Below are positions 40,367 to 48,554 of a stretch of DNA of 52,676 nt, piece after piece. This DNA comes from Chryseobacterium gleum. GTDB lineage: Bacteria; Bacteroidota; Bacteroidia; Flavobacteriales_D; Sanyastnellaceae. The DNA is taken from positions 1-52,676 of the forward strand of contig CAMCHP010000012.1 in assembly GCA_945874695.1 (NCBI GenBank), read 5' to 3'. Position 1 is the first letter of the stretch. Each line of letters starts with the position of its first letter. A model generated the notes under the pieces. It saw nothing but the letters and a program-made list of their open reading frames with translations, was not told the origin of the DNA and ran no database searches. The position numbers and the translations under genes were made by a program.

Positions 40367-41932
40367 ATGAGTAAAAGCATTCGTTGGCTACTTTGGTTCT
40401 TGTTTTTACTTCCCGCTTCAACCATACTCTATAAGGTTGTTGTTCTTGATTATTCGTTTTCAAGCATTCTACCAACGGCTGTTTATGAGGTTCAGATTAA
40501 TCTTGACCTCGAGGGATATGGCGATGCTGTATCGGTAGCTACTTTTTTGCCCGATGGGAATGACCGCCAATATTTAATCGACGAATCAACGCAATCAGGT
40601 GCATTTGAAACTGCACTCGTTCGTGGTGCTAGTGGACGAAAAATTGAATGGAGTATTCCGTCATTACAAGGCAAGCAAAGGATCACTTGGCGAGGTAAAG
40701 TGCGGTGTGATGCCGTATCATATATTATAGATAGTGCCCTCTTCGTTCGCGATTCATACCCTCCCTTTGTGCAAAATGAACTGGCGCCAACCGTAACCAT
40801 TCAAAGCACCCACCCTCTGATTTCAGAAAAAGTTGAGGAGTTATGTCAAGGTGAGCATCGGGTGGGAGTAATTCTCGAGCGCTTTCATGCCGCTGTTACC
40901 AATTTAGAGCCTCAAGCATTTTCGGGTACAACAGATGCGCTAACCGCTTTACGTTTGGGTGAAGCATCATGCAACGGTAAAAGTCGCTTGTTTGTCGCGC
41001 TATGCCGAAACAAAGGTATTCCCGCCCGTTTGGTCGGAGGTTTGATTTTGGAGAATGATTCAAAACGCACTTCGCATCAGTGGGCTGAAGTGTATGTTGA
41101 CGGTGTTTGGGTACCTATGGATGGGTTAAACAATCATTTTGCATCGATCCCTTCAAACTACCTAAGGCTCTACACCGGTGATGAAGCGCTCTTCACACAT
41201 ACCGCTAACATTGGCTTCGACTATCTTTTTACAATCAAGAAAGGATTAGAAAGCAACCCAGAACTTGCTTCAGAGCTAAAAGGCAGTTTTTTAAATTCAT
41301 ACCTGATGTGGCAGGCATTTGAAAAAGTCGGCATCTCACTCGCCTTGCTGAAAACCATATTGCTACTTCCGTTAGGCGCGATGATTGTTGCCCTAGCTCG
41401 CAACGTAATCGGTTTGAAGACTTATGGTGTTTTTCTCCCTGCACTCATTGCCATTGCAATCTCCGGAACCGGCTTGGTTTGGGGGCTTTTGGCGTTTACT
41501 GTGGTGATCATCCTCGTTAGCTTAGTACATTTTCCGCTCGAACGCATCGGCCTGTTGTATACGCCAAAGTTGGTCATTATGCTCGTTACGGTTGTGGTTG
41601 CATTTATTGTATTATCAATCGCTGGCATTTCGTTTGGATTCACTGAAATCGCCTATGTAGCTATGTTTCCTGTGGTTGTGATAACAATAACTGCGGAGCG
41701 ATTTGCACGACTTATTGTAGAAGACGGATTCGGAAAGGCGTTGAAAACAACGTTCCAAACATTGATCGTTGTCGTGATGTGTTACTTCAGCATAACCTCA
41801 CGAACAATGGAGGCTGTTTTTCTTGCATTTCCTGAGCTATTTTTGGTAATAACGGGGTGCATGGTGGTGCTTGGTCGCTGGATCGGGTTGCGCGTTATTG
41901 AGTATAAACGTTTTCGCTGGATTGCCCAATGA
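40367..41932 (+). CDS. Transglutaminase-like protein fused to seven transmembrane helices
   Basis: A 521-residue inner-membrane protein of the class annotated as inactive transglutaminase fused to 7 TM helices. An N-terminal membrane anchor at about 5-25 is followed by a periplasmic region. The transglutaminase core carries Cys202 (GEASCNGKSRLFVALCRNKG), His237 (TSHQWAEVYVDG) and Asp252 (VWVPMDGLN), with spacings of 35 and 15 residues as in active enzymes, so the triad looks intact despite the family name. Residues about 320-510 form the multi-helix domain (LLPLGAMIVALARNVIGLKT, YGVFLPALIAIAISGTGLVW). I took the ATG at 40367 over a GTG three codons upstream. It overlaps the ATP-grasp gene by 4 bases; the pairing with such a ligase is known from other phyla. 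Confidence 0.88.
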   Translation: MSKSIRWLLWFLFLLPASTILYKVVVLDYSFSSILPTAVYEVQINLDLEGYGDAVSVATFLPDGNDRQYLIDESTQSGAFETALVRGASGRKIEWSIPSLQGKQRITWRGKVRCDAVSYIIDSALFVRDSYPPFVQNELAPTVTIQSTHPLISEKVEELCQGEHRVGVILERFHAAVTNLEPQAFSGTTDALTALRLGEASCNGKSRLFVALCRNKGIPARLVGGLILENDSKRTSHQWAEVYVDGVWVPMDGLNNHFASIPSNYLRLYTGDEALFTHTANIGFDYLFTIKKGLESNPELASELKGSFLNSYLMWQAFEKVGISLALLKTILLLPLGAMIVALARNVIGLKTYGVFLPALIAIAISGTGLVWGLLAFTVVIILVSLVHFPLERIGLLYTPKLVIMLVTVVVAFIVLSIAGISFGFTEIAYVAMFPVVVITITAERFARLIVEDGFGKALKTTFQTLIVVVMCYFSITSRTMEAVFLAFPELFLVITGCMVVLGRWIGLRVIEYKRFRWIAQ

Positions 41933-42786
41933 AAGCTTGGTGGAGAAAGAGCTACGCCGATGTATTAGGCATCAATGAGCGCAATTTATCTTGGGTATAT
42001 ACACGCAATCCCCGTGCTTTCTTTGAGCTCGCGAATGACAAAGTACTCACTAAAGAGATCCTTGCCGCAGCAAATATCCCGGTCGCCAAACAATTAGCCG
42101 TTATTCAACGTGTTGGAGAAATTGAAGCCGCCTGGGGGGCCATTGACCCCGTTTCATGTGCAATTAAGCCTGCACATGGCAGCGGGGGCGGCGGCATATT
42201 GGTATTGCACCGGGAAAACGCAAGCTGGAAAAACAATGGCGCGGTAGTTAGCGAATCGGCTATTCACAAGCACATAGCAAACATTATTTTCGGTGTCTTT
42301 AGTTTTGGGTCAGATGATGTCGCGCTCATTGAAGAAAAAATAGTTCCGCATGATGCCATTCTGCGGATTTTCAATCAAGGTGTTGCCGACTTGCGGATTA
42401 TTGTGTGCGACAATAGGCCCATTATGGCCATGCTTCGCATTCCGACGCTAAAGTCAGGAGGTAAAGCAAACCTCCATCAAGGGGCTCTTGGTATAGGCGT
42501 TAACATTGAAACTGGCAAAACCACTTCGGCCTTCAATGGTGCGCATTATGTTGAACTTCACCCCGACAGCCAATTTCCATTGACTAATTTTCTCGTTCCT
42601 TACTGGGCTGATTGTCTTGATATCGCGGTCAAAACATCCCAATCGGTGCCCCTAAATTACTTGGGTGTCGATATCGCATTTGATCAGAATCTTGGGCCTC
42701 TCGTTCTCGAAATCAACGTACGTCCTGGTTTGGAGATTCAAAATGTAAATCAACTTGGACTAAAGCGTGTGTTGCCAAAATCATGA
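41929..42786 (+). CDS. Alpha-L-glutamate ligase-like ATP-grasp protein
   Basis: A 285-residue ATP-grasp enzyme of the RimK-related group. The N-terminus ADVLGINERNLSWVYTRNPR with DKVLTKEILAAANIPVAKQL is characteristic. The ATP-binding loop is IKPAHGSGGGGILVL. VADLRIIVCDNRPIMAMLRI, GVDIAFDQNLGPLVLEINVR and PGLEIQNVNQLG contain the metal-binding Glu and Asn. Members are expected to add glutamate or a related amino acid to a carboxylate or peptide C-terminus; the substrate here is unknown. The 4-base overlaps with genes on both sides make co-translation likely. Confidence 0.9.
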   Translation: MKAWWRKSYADVLGINERNLSWVYTRNPRAFFELANDKVLTKEILAAANIPVAKQLAVIQRVGEIEAAWGAIDPVSCAIKPAHGSGGGGILVLHRENASWKNNGAVVSESAIHKHIANIIFGVFSFGSDDVALIEEKIVPHDAILRIFNQGVADLRIIVCDNRPIMAMLRIPTLKSGGKANLHQGALGIGVNIETGKTTSAFNGAHYVELHPDSQFPLTNFLVPYWADCLDIAVKTSQSVPLNYLGVDIAFDQNLGPLVLEINVRPGLEIQNVNQLGLKRVLPKS

Positions 42787-45047
42787 ACCACAAGTATAGC
42801 GCAATACCTTTCCTTATTCTACTCACAATGATCATCATTGTTGTGGTTTGGAGCGATAACTATGCCGAAAAATTGAGCAACCTTCCTCGTTTGGTATACC
42901 TCGGGAACAGCGAGAATTCTCCGAGTGATATGTCATTATGGCAATTTGAGGTAGAGAATGACCCAACAGCATTGGGCGACTTGTTGTCAGATTCGAACTA
43001 TGTTGCTGCTGTTCGTGCCTATGAACAAGAGGCTTGGCCTATGAGCCAACTCTATTTTGAATCGGTTTTAAACAACAATGGTCCTTCGGTTGGCGTTTTT
43101 AACTATTTAGGCCTCATCGCATTGAAAACGAACGAAGCCGCCGAAGCTATTAGGAATTTCAACCTTGCATTGAGCCTCGATGACACCTACAATCCTGCTC
43201 GCCTTAACCTCGCCCTACTTTACAGCAGACTGGAGAATTATACCGCTGCCGACAGCATCTACAACGTGCTTGCACAACGGAGCCCTTTTCATAGTCGATC
43301 TCAAGTAAATCATGGCATCATGCTCTGCCGCATCGGTGAATGGAACCGAGCAAACCAGGTACTTGAGAAGGCCATTCAAATATCGTCGGGCAAACAAAAA
43401 GCAAAAGCTCTGACGTACAGAGGCATGACGTATATCAACATTGCCGATACCCTCTTGGGACAACAAGACTTTCAGGCAGCCATAAACCTCGCCCCAGATT
43501 ACATTCTGCCACGGGTATACTTGGCACTGATTGCCCCAACCGATGAAGAAAGCCTGGTCGAAATAACCAAGGTTATTCGACTCAAAGAATCCTATGCTCC
43601 GGCACATTATTATAAGGGCGTGATTCTCGAACGGCTTGGTCAAAGAGACGATGCTCGACTGGCCTTTGAAAAAGCACTGCAACTCAACCCCAGTGATGCC
43701 GAATTGTCTTCACTTCTCGGCGCATTCTACATCAACAATGATTTGATTGCCGAGGCAGAGCAGTTCTTTAATCTTGTATACGGGCAAGACACCATTGCGC
43801 CCCAAAGCTATTTTTATCGCGCAAAAATAGCTTCGAGGAAAGAAGAACTCAAAGAGGCTATCGATCTCTATCGCAAAGCCATTGAAACAAGCGGCAATAA
43901 TTATGCCGAGGCATACCACAATCTTGGGATTTTGTTGAAGCGCTCAAATAAAACCGATGAAGCCATTGCGGCCTACGAGCAAGCAATCAAGCTTCGACCA
44001 AATTATGAAAGCGCTTGGTATAACTTAGGCTTGGCCTATCGTGCCCAAGCCAGAAATAACGAAGCGATTTCAGCCTATGAAAAGGCAATTCTCATTAATC
44101 CGATTGCTACCAAATCAATGTATAATTTGGCGCTACTCTATGCCGATATAGGGAATAATGACCGCGCAATTGGTTTGTTTGAGAACATTATTGATGTAGA
44201 TCCAGACTATGCTAAAGCCTGGTATAATCTTGGCTTAACTCATCAAAAACAAGAACGCTTCCAAGTGTCGATCGACATTTACGCTCAAATGCTTGAGCGC
44301 TTTCCGAATTATGCCAAAGCCTGGTACAATAAAGCAATTGCACTGAAAGAGCTCGGGTTGTTTGAAGAGTCAATCATCGCCTACGAACGCGCGATTGAAC
44401 ACGAGCCCACCTTTCTGGCCGCCTGGAAAAACCTCGGCGCATTGGAGGCACAACAAGGCAACACAACGCGTGCTGCTGAAGTCTTCAGTCAAGCTGTTGA
44501 TCTCGACCCTACAGACCCTGAAATGCGCTACAATTTGGCTTTGCAGCTCAAAGCCACCGGTGAATTGCGAGAAGCGGCAGTTCAATTAAACCGCGCAATT
44601 AAGATGCGCCCCGATTACCTTAAGGCAATCGAACTGCTTTCAGAGATTGCCCAAGCGCTTAACGACCGAAAACTAGAAACAAAAACCCGTGATTATCTCG
44701 CCGAAATAAAAAACACCCCCGAAGCATGGTATGAACTTGCGCGAGATTTACATAAGACAAAGCAGTTTAGCGAAGCCATAAAACGCTATGAAAAAGCTGA
44801 GGAATTAGGCAAAACCGATGAATGGGTTGCCTATTGGCAGGGAAAAGCCTATGAGGAACTCAATGAAAGTCAACAAGCGCAAAAATTCTACGAAACAGCC
44901 TTGATAAGGAACAAAAAGCACAAATTCTCACTCTATCGCTTGGCTATTTTATATCAAACGACCAACCCATCCCGCGCCCAAGAATTACAGAAAAAACTTG
45001 TTCAATTTCACCCTGAATTTGCACGAGAAAAAGGAATTACGCCATGA
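42783..45047 (+). CDS. Membrane-anchored tetratricopeptide repeat protein
   Basis: A 754-residue protein with one N-terminal membrane helix at about 6-25 (AIPFLILLTMIIIVVVWSDN). Then come at least 14 TPR units, many near-canonical: AEAYHNLGILLKRSNKTDEA, YESAWYNLGLAYRAQARNNE, YAKAWYNLGLTHQKQERFQV and FLAAWKNLGALEAQQGNTTR. There is no catalytic domain. The repeat solenoid probably lies in the periplasm and binds partner proteins or substrate peptides, bridging the inner-membrane transglutaminase-like protein and the outer-membrane barrel encoded next to it; that is inference from position. It overlaps both neighbours by 4 bases. Confidence 0.88.
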   Translation: MNHKYSAIPFLILLTMIIIVVVWSDNYAEKLSNLPRLVYLGNSENSPSDMSLWQFEVENDPTALGDLLSDSNYVAAVRAYEQEAWPMSQLYFESVLNNNGPSVGVFNYLGLIALKTNEAAEAIRNFNLALSLDDTYNPARLNLALLYSRLENYTAADSIYNVLAQRSPFHSRSQVNHGIMLCRIGEWNRANQVLEKAIQISSGKQKAKALTYRGMTYINIADTLLGQQDFQAAINLAPDYILPRVYLALIAPTDEESLVEITKVIRLKESYAPAHYYKGVILERLGQRDDARLAFEKALQLNPSDAELSSLLGAFYINNDLIAEAEQFFNLVYGQDTIAPQSYFYRAKIASRKEELKEAIDLYRKAIETSGNNYAEAYHNLGILLKRSNKTDEAIAAYEQAIKLRPNYESAWYNLGLAYRAQARNNEAISAYEKAILINPIATKSMYNLALLYADIGNNDRAIGLFENIIDVDPDYAKAWYNLGLTHQKQERFQVSIDIYAQMLERFPNYAKAWYNKAIALKELGLFEESIIAYERAIEHEPTFLAAWKNLGALEAQQGNTTRAAEVFSQAVDLDPTDPEMRYNLALQLKATGELREAAVQLNRAIKMRPDYLKAIELLSEIAQALNDRKLETKTRDYLAEIKNTPEAWYELARDLHKTKQFSEAIKRYEKAEELGKTDEWVAYWQGKAYEELNESQQAQKFYETALIRNKKHKFSLYRLAILYQTTNPSRAQELQKKLVQFHPEFAREKGITP

Positions 45048-46288
45048 AAAAACTCATTGCCCTTGTGCTGACCTTTCAGTGCTGCGGGCTTTTCGCTCAA
45101 ACATCGTTTAACCTTGCGGGAAGCTTCGCTACAGGTTTTCAATCGAATGTTTTCAATGCACCAAATATATATGTGCGGCCTCAGGGCGATACGCTCACCA
45201 ATGATAGTCTCTTTGTTAGTGATCAACTTCTGAATATCGCGCTGAATGCGGATCTGAAGTGGAATCGAAAACAAAATTACTTCAGTTGGAAAACCGATTT
45301 CGAACTTGATCGATACGCATCGATCAAGCAAGCCAATAGCACCGAAATCGATTCTTGGCTCAGGTATAGCAGAAAAAAGAAAACGGAAAAGATTAACCCC
45401 AGCGCATACCTCAGATTGAGGTCTTCAAATCGACTCGGATTGAATGTTCTTGGGTCAGAGTTATTAACCCCATTCTCATTTCGCCAAGTTGAACTTGGAG
45501 CTTCTTTGCTTTTCAAAATCTCTGCAGTTTACAATCTTCAAACGCAACTTTCTTACACGTTCAAGGATTACGACAAATGCATCAATTGTGGCATTAACAA
45601 TGAGTCGGTAAGTCTTACCCAGCGTCAATTTGACATTGGAGTGATCCATGAATTTCTTGCCGACAAAAAAAACCGTCGCAAGAAATTTGTCGTCAGCACG
45701 TTGTGGCAAGATCGGAGCTATTTCGATTGGATCAACTATGAGCTGCTCGATCCCAATCGAGGCCCAAATGATGCCGAACCCTTCTTGCCATTCAATCCTA
45801 ATGTAGAATACCAAGCCAGACGTTGGAAGTATCTGATCACAGAGTTCTCTTATAATCTCCCCATTAGTAAAGCAATCGACATCAAACCTCAAATTGAGTT
45901 TACGCGACGTTATGATGTGTCAAACGGAGATTTTGGTAGTCGCCAGTGGAGTGCTGATATCTTCGCTCTGTTGAAAAGCGATTCATGGAGTGGCCGATTC
46001 CGCGCGGGTTACACATTTCGAAACTACACCGATCGTTTAGCTGATCAGGCTGCTGGAACCCCTTTCCCCTTGCTTGTTTACCGATATTTTAGAACAAGTC
46101 TGAGGGTCGAAAAAATACTGGGTAAAAAATTCGCTCTTTGGACAGAAGCGAGTTATACGTCGCGAGAATCTAATACTGATCTCCTAACGACACGGGTACG
46201 GCGAAGCTATACCAATGGAGCGTTCTTTTTCGGTTTGAGGGTTTTCTTAGACGGTAAAATAAATCCGAAAAACAGCAAAACCCCCTAA
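45044..46288 (+). CDS. Probable outer-membrane beta-barrel protein of the operon
   Basis: A 414-residue exported protein with signal peptide KKLIALVLTFQCCGLFAQ. The mature part has many alternating hydrophobic/polar strands with aromatic girdles, such as NYFSWKTDFELDRYASI, YNLQTQLSYTFKDYDK, WKYLITEFSYNLPISKAIDI, GRFRAGYTFRNYTD and FALWTEASYTSRESNTD. It ends FGLRVFLDGKINPKNS, so the last strand is not strictly C-terminal. I do not recognise a family, although the layout fits a 14- to 18-strand barrel. It is the last gene of the overlapping four-gene operon and ends one base before the tRNA-Asn remnants. Confidence 0.8.
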   Translation: MKKLIALVLTFQCCGLFAQTSFNLAGSFATGFQSNVFNAPNIYVRPQGDTLTNDSLFVSDQLLNIALNADLKWNRKQNYFSWKTDFELDRYASIKQANSTEIDSWLRYSRKKKTEKINPSAYLRLRSSNRLGLNVLGSELLTPFSFRQVELGASLLFKISAVYNLQTQLSYTFKDYDKCINCGINNESVSLTQRQFDIGVIHEFLADKKNRRKKFVVSTLWQDRSYFDWINYELLDPNRGPNDAEPFLPFNPNVEYQARRWKYLITEFSYNLPISKAIDIKPQIEFTRRYDVSNGDFGSRQWSADIFALLKSDSWSGRFRAGYTFRNYTDRLADQAAGTPFPLLVYRYFRTSLRVEKILGKKFALWTEASYTSRESNTDLLTTRVRRSYTNGAFFFGLRVFLDGKINPKNSKTP

Positions 46289-46289
46289 G

Positions 46290-46353
46290 CTCCCCCGGTT
46301 GGACTTCAACCAACGACCCTCCCGACAACGTCGGGATGATCTAACCGGCTGAG
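46290..46353 (-). pseudogene. tRNA-Asn remnant A with remodelled anticodon hairpin
   Basis: On the minus strand it matches tRNA-Asn from the D arm (CTCAGCCGGTTAGA) through the variable region, T arm (one change) and the 3' acceptor strand. The 5' acceptor strand is missing. The anticodon arm is replaced by a 7-bp stem TCCCGAC/GTCGGGA with GTT in the loop. It cannot fold a normal acceptor stem, so it is unlikely to be a working tRNA. Confidence 0.85.
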
Positions 46354-46378
46354 AAAATGGCGTTGATATGCTGTAAAC

Positions 46379-46407
46379 AAAAAAGCATCGCGGTTAAACG
46401 ATGCTTT
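46379..46407 (-). terminator. Terminator between tRNA-Asn remnants B and A
   Basis: On the minus strand AAAGCATCG pairs with CGATGCTTT around an 8-base loop, ending in six T. The same hairpin recurs at 46501-46529, so each tRNA-like unit carries its own terminator. Confidence 0.8.
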
Positions 46408-46411
46408 GAAG

Positions 46412-46475
46412 CTCCCCCGGTTGGACTTGAACCAACGAACCTCCCGACAACGTCGGGATGATCTAACCAGCTGAG
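46412..46475 (-). pseudogene. tRNA-Asn remnant B with remodelled anticodon hairpin
   Basis: A second copy 122 bases from remnant A with the same TCCCGAC-GTT-GTCGGGA arm, an intact T arm (GTTGGTTCAAGTCCAAC) and 3' acceptor strand, and no 5' acceptor strand. Remnants A, B and the att copy C lie in register at about 122-base intervals. Confidence 0.85.
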
Positions 46476-46500
46476 AATCTTAAGTTGATATGCCATAAAC

Positions 46501-46529
46501 AAAAAAGCATCGCGGTTAAACGATGCTTT
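46501..46529 (-). terminator. Original terminator of tRNA-Asn, now separated from the gene
   Basis: On the minus strand AAAGCATCG/CGATGCTTT plus six T, directly 3' of the att copy. Before the element inserted, this hairpin would have followed the intact tRNA-Asn gene. Confidence 0.75.
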
Positions 46530-46576
46530 CTAAGCTCCCCCGGTTGGACTTGAACCAACGACCCTCTGATTAACAG
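46528..46576. other. attL-side copy of the 49-bp attachment repeat
   Basis: Identical over 49 bases to 51356-51404. It contains a displaced 3' half of tRNA-Asn (anticodon loop to discriminator) plus 7 flanking bases. Confidence 0.92.
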
Positions 46577-46592
46577 GCATAAAATAATTGTA

Positions 46593-46600
46593 TATCTTTG
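46593..46600 (+). promoter_or_regulatory. Putative -7 box for the integrase
   Basis: TATCTTTG matches TAnnTTTG, 17 bases inside the element from the att repeat and 126 bases before the integrase ATG. Confidence 0.45.
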
Positions 46601-46675
46601 CTTTGTGATTTTACTCAAAAGCTTTGTGTACATAGGGTTTCAGGCGTTATGCGCTTTGTGTATTTTTTTGCAAGT

Positions 46676-46728
46676 GTATGCAAATTTCACCCCTTTGTAT
46701 GCAAATCGTATGCAAATTGTATGCAAAT
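46676..46728 (+). repeat. Four GTATGCAAAT iterons overlapping the integrase start
   Basis: GTATGCAAAT occurs at 46676, 46697, 46708 and 46719, with spacing 21, 11 and 11 bases, i.e. on one face of the helix. The last copy overlaps the integrase ATG at 46727. They look like arm-type binding sites for integrase or an autoregulatory protein. Confidence 0.75.
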
Positions 46729-47998
46729 GAAAACAGACTTAGGACAGCAGGTTTCAGTATCTGTATTTTTTGACACCAGAAGAAAGAAGGCAAACGGTAC
46801 ATACCCGGTGAAGCTCCGAGTTTTTACCTCATCACCCAGAAGACAACAAAAACTCTACCCTACTCGATTCGAGTTCTCAGAAGAAGAGTTTCAAGCTATC
46901 TGGGAAAGCGATCGACCACGCGGCAAAAACAGAGAGCTCAGGGAAGAACTTCAGGCCGTTGAAGCTCATGCGCGTGAAGTTAGCTACCAGATACACCCCT
47001 TTACTTTCGAGGCATACGAAAACAAACTCTTCAGAAAGGTAGGTGAAGCCGCAAACGTTTGCTACCAATACGAAAAACGAATTAAGGAGCTTCACCGAGC
47101 TGGGCAAATCAAAAGCAAACAACTGCATGAAAGCACCCTGAAAACATTCGATGAGTTCACCCAGAGCAAAAAACAAAAGCTTCAGAACTTGACCCTACAC
47201 GCAATTACTGCGGACTGGTTGAACGACTACGAAACATTCATGCTGGAGGGCAAAGGGCGAAGCGCGACCACGGTAGGCATTTATTTGCGGACGCTGAAAA
47301 CGGTTTTTAACGCTGCGATCGAAGAGGGCGAAGTTAGCAGGGAGTTCTACCCATTTGGAAAACGAAAGTACACCATACCCTCAGGGCGCAAAGTGAAGAA
47401 AGCCCTCAGCAAAGAACAGTTGAGAGCCCTATTCAATGCCGAGCCGCTTACACCTGAACAGCAAAAAGCAAAAGACTTCTGGTTCTTTTCATACTCATGC
47501 AACGGTATGAACGTGAAGGACATTGCCCGGATGAGGTTCAAAGACATGGACGAAGAACAGATTCGATTCATACGCGCAAAGACTGAGCGCACTACGAAAG
47601 GCAACCAAAGGCAAATAGTAGCTATTCAGAGCGACTTCACACGAAAAGTAATAGCTGAGCACGGCAACACCAGAAAGAGCCCTCAGCAGCTTGTTTTCAA
47701 TATTCTGAAGGGCAATGAAAGCCCAGAAGAAGAGGTTCGCAAGGTTCAGAATTTCACCCGGTACATAAACCAGCACATGAAGAAGCTCTGTAAGGCATAC
47801 GGGCTACCTGAAGACATTTCTACCTACTGGGCGAGGCATAGCTTCGCAACATTTGCGGTTCAGTCTGGAGCAAGCTTGGAACAGATTCAGGAAAGCTTAG
47901 GCCACGGCAACATAAAAACGACCCAGAACTACTTTGCAGGATTCGACCACGCAGCAAAGAAAAAACTGGCCGCTTCACTTATGAACTTTAACGATTGA
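46727..47998 (+). CDS. Tyrosine-type site-specific integrase
   Basis: A 423-residue recombinase of the Bacteroidota phage-integrase type. An N-terminal arm-binding region (VSVSVFFDTRRKKANGTYPV) is followed by the SAM-like core-binding domain (TADWLNDYETFMLEGKGRSA, TTVGIYLRTLKTVFNAAIEE) and a catalytic domain. The HxxR box reads TYWARHSFATFA, with Tyr in the His position as in many relatives. SLGHGNIKTTQNYF carries the second His and the nucleophilic Tyr. The first catalytic Arg is not in its usual place (SYSCNGMNVKDIARMRF), a variant I recall from this subfamily. The ATG at 46727 was chosen; an upstream GTG would translate the iterons. It acts on the tRNA-Asn att repeat. Confidence 0.93.
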   Translation: MKTDLGQQVSVSVFFDTRRKKANGTYPVKLRVFTSSPRRQQKLYPTRFEFSEEEFQAIWESDRPRGKNRELREELQAVEAHAREVSYQIHPFTFEAYENKLFRKVGEAANVCYQYEKRIKELHRAGQIKSKQLHESTLKTFDEFTQSKKQKLQNLTLHAITADWLNDYETFMLEGKGRSATTVGIYLRTLKTVFNAAIEEGEVSREFYPFGKRKYTIPSGRKVKKALSKEQLRALFNAEPLTPEQQKAKDFWFFSYSCNGMNVKDIARMRFKDMDEEQIRFIRAKTERTTKGNQRQIVAIQSDFTRKVIAEHGNTRKSPQQLVFNILKGNESPEEEVRKVQNFTRYINQHMKKLCKAYGLPEDISTYWARHSFATFAVQSGASLEQIQESLGHGNIKTTQNYFAGFDHAAKKKLAASLMNFND

Positions 47999-48002
47999 AA
48001 CG

Positions 48003-48482
48003 ATGAGCAACGAAATTAAATTCAGCATAGACCGAATTCTAGATGAAGTCAAAGAACAACCGATTGCCGATCAAATAAGAGAACTCAGACGCTATAAGGC
48101 TGAGTTTTTACGCTTACCGCCATTAAGTCAATTGTCATATTTCGAAACTCCTTTCCCAAGGCAGGTTGACATAGAGATTCAACGATTAGAGCACGAAGTA
48201 AGCAACACCCCGAACGTTTTCAAGGTTTCATCTAAGAACGGAGCAAAAAGTGAGCTTTTACAGGTTTTTTATGCACTTCATAAACTGAATCTGATTGAAA
48301 AAAAGGACGGGGGCTTTCCAACACAACATGAGTTCTTAACAGAGCTCGGTAAATTCTTAGGTGAAGACTGGATTAAGTCAAGCGTACTTTTAAGCCAGCG
48401 GAGAACAGATACAACCGTCGAGAAACAGAACGCAGTTTTCGAGGGCTTACAAGCCAAATGGCACAACAAAAAAACAACTTAG
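48003..48482 (+). CDS. Hypothetical element protein, faintly RteC-like
   Basis: A 159-residue predicted helical protein starting 4 bases after the integrase stop. The C-terminal half (GAKSELLQVFYALHKLNLIE, then PTQHEFLTELGKFLGEDWIK and KQNAVFEGLQAKW) resembles the pattern of the RteC C-terminal domain found in Bacteroidota mobile elements, where RteC relieves repression of excision. The resemblance is by eye and weak. The N-terminal half (SIDRILDEVKEQPIADQIRE) is unknown to me. A role in regulating excision or integration would suit its place between integrase and HTH genes. Confidence 0.6.
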   Translation: MSNEIKFSIDRILDEVKEQPIADQIRELRRYKAEFLRLPPLSQLSYFETPFPRQVDIEIQRLEHEVSNTPNVFKVSSKNGAKSELLQVFYALHKLNLIEKKDGGFPTQHEFLTELGKFLGEDWIKSSVLLSQRRTDTTVEKQNAVFEGLQAKWHNKKTT

Positions 48483-48554
48483 ACTAAGCGAACCTAAGTG
48501 CTAGCCACAAAGCAAAGCAAAACCTTTGCCCTGAACCCACAAAAACAGGGCTTT

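Noticed and set aside
40258-46353. The four-gene operon as an older island integrated at tRNA-Asn
   Set aside because: tRNA remnants lie only on its right side; I found no matching tRNA fragment on the left, so no island boundaries can be drawn.
46290-46475. Remnants A and B as functional extra tRNA-Asn genes
   Set aside because: No 5' strand complementary to the 3' acceptor sequence is present next to the D arm, so a normal acceptor stem cannot form.
46598-46726. Longer integrase start at the upstream GTG
   Set aside because: The extra 43 residues translate the GTATGCAAAT iterons and are Cys/Phe-rich, unlike integrase N-termini; MKTDLGQQVSVSVFF is the family-like start.
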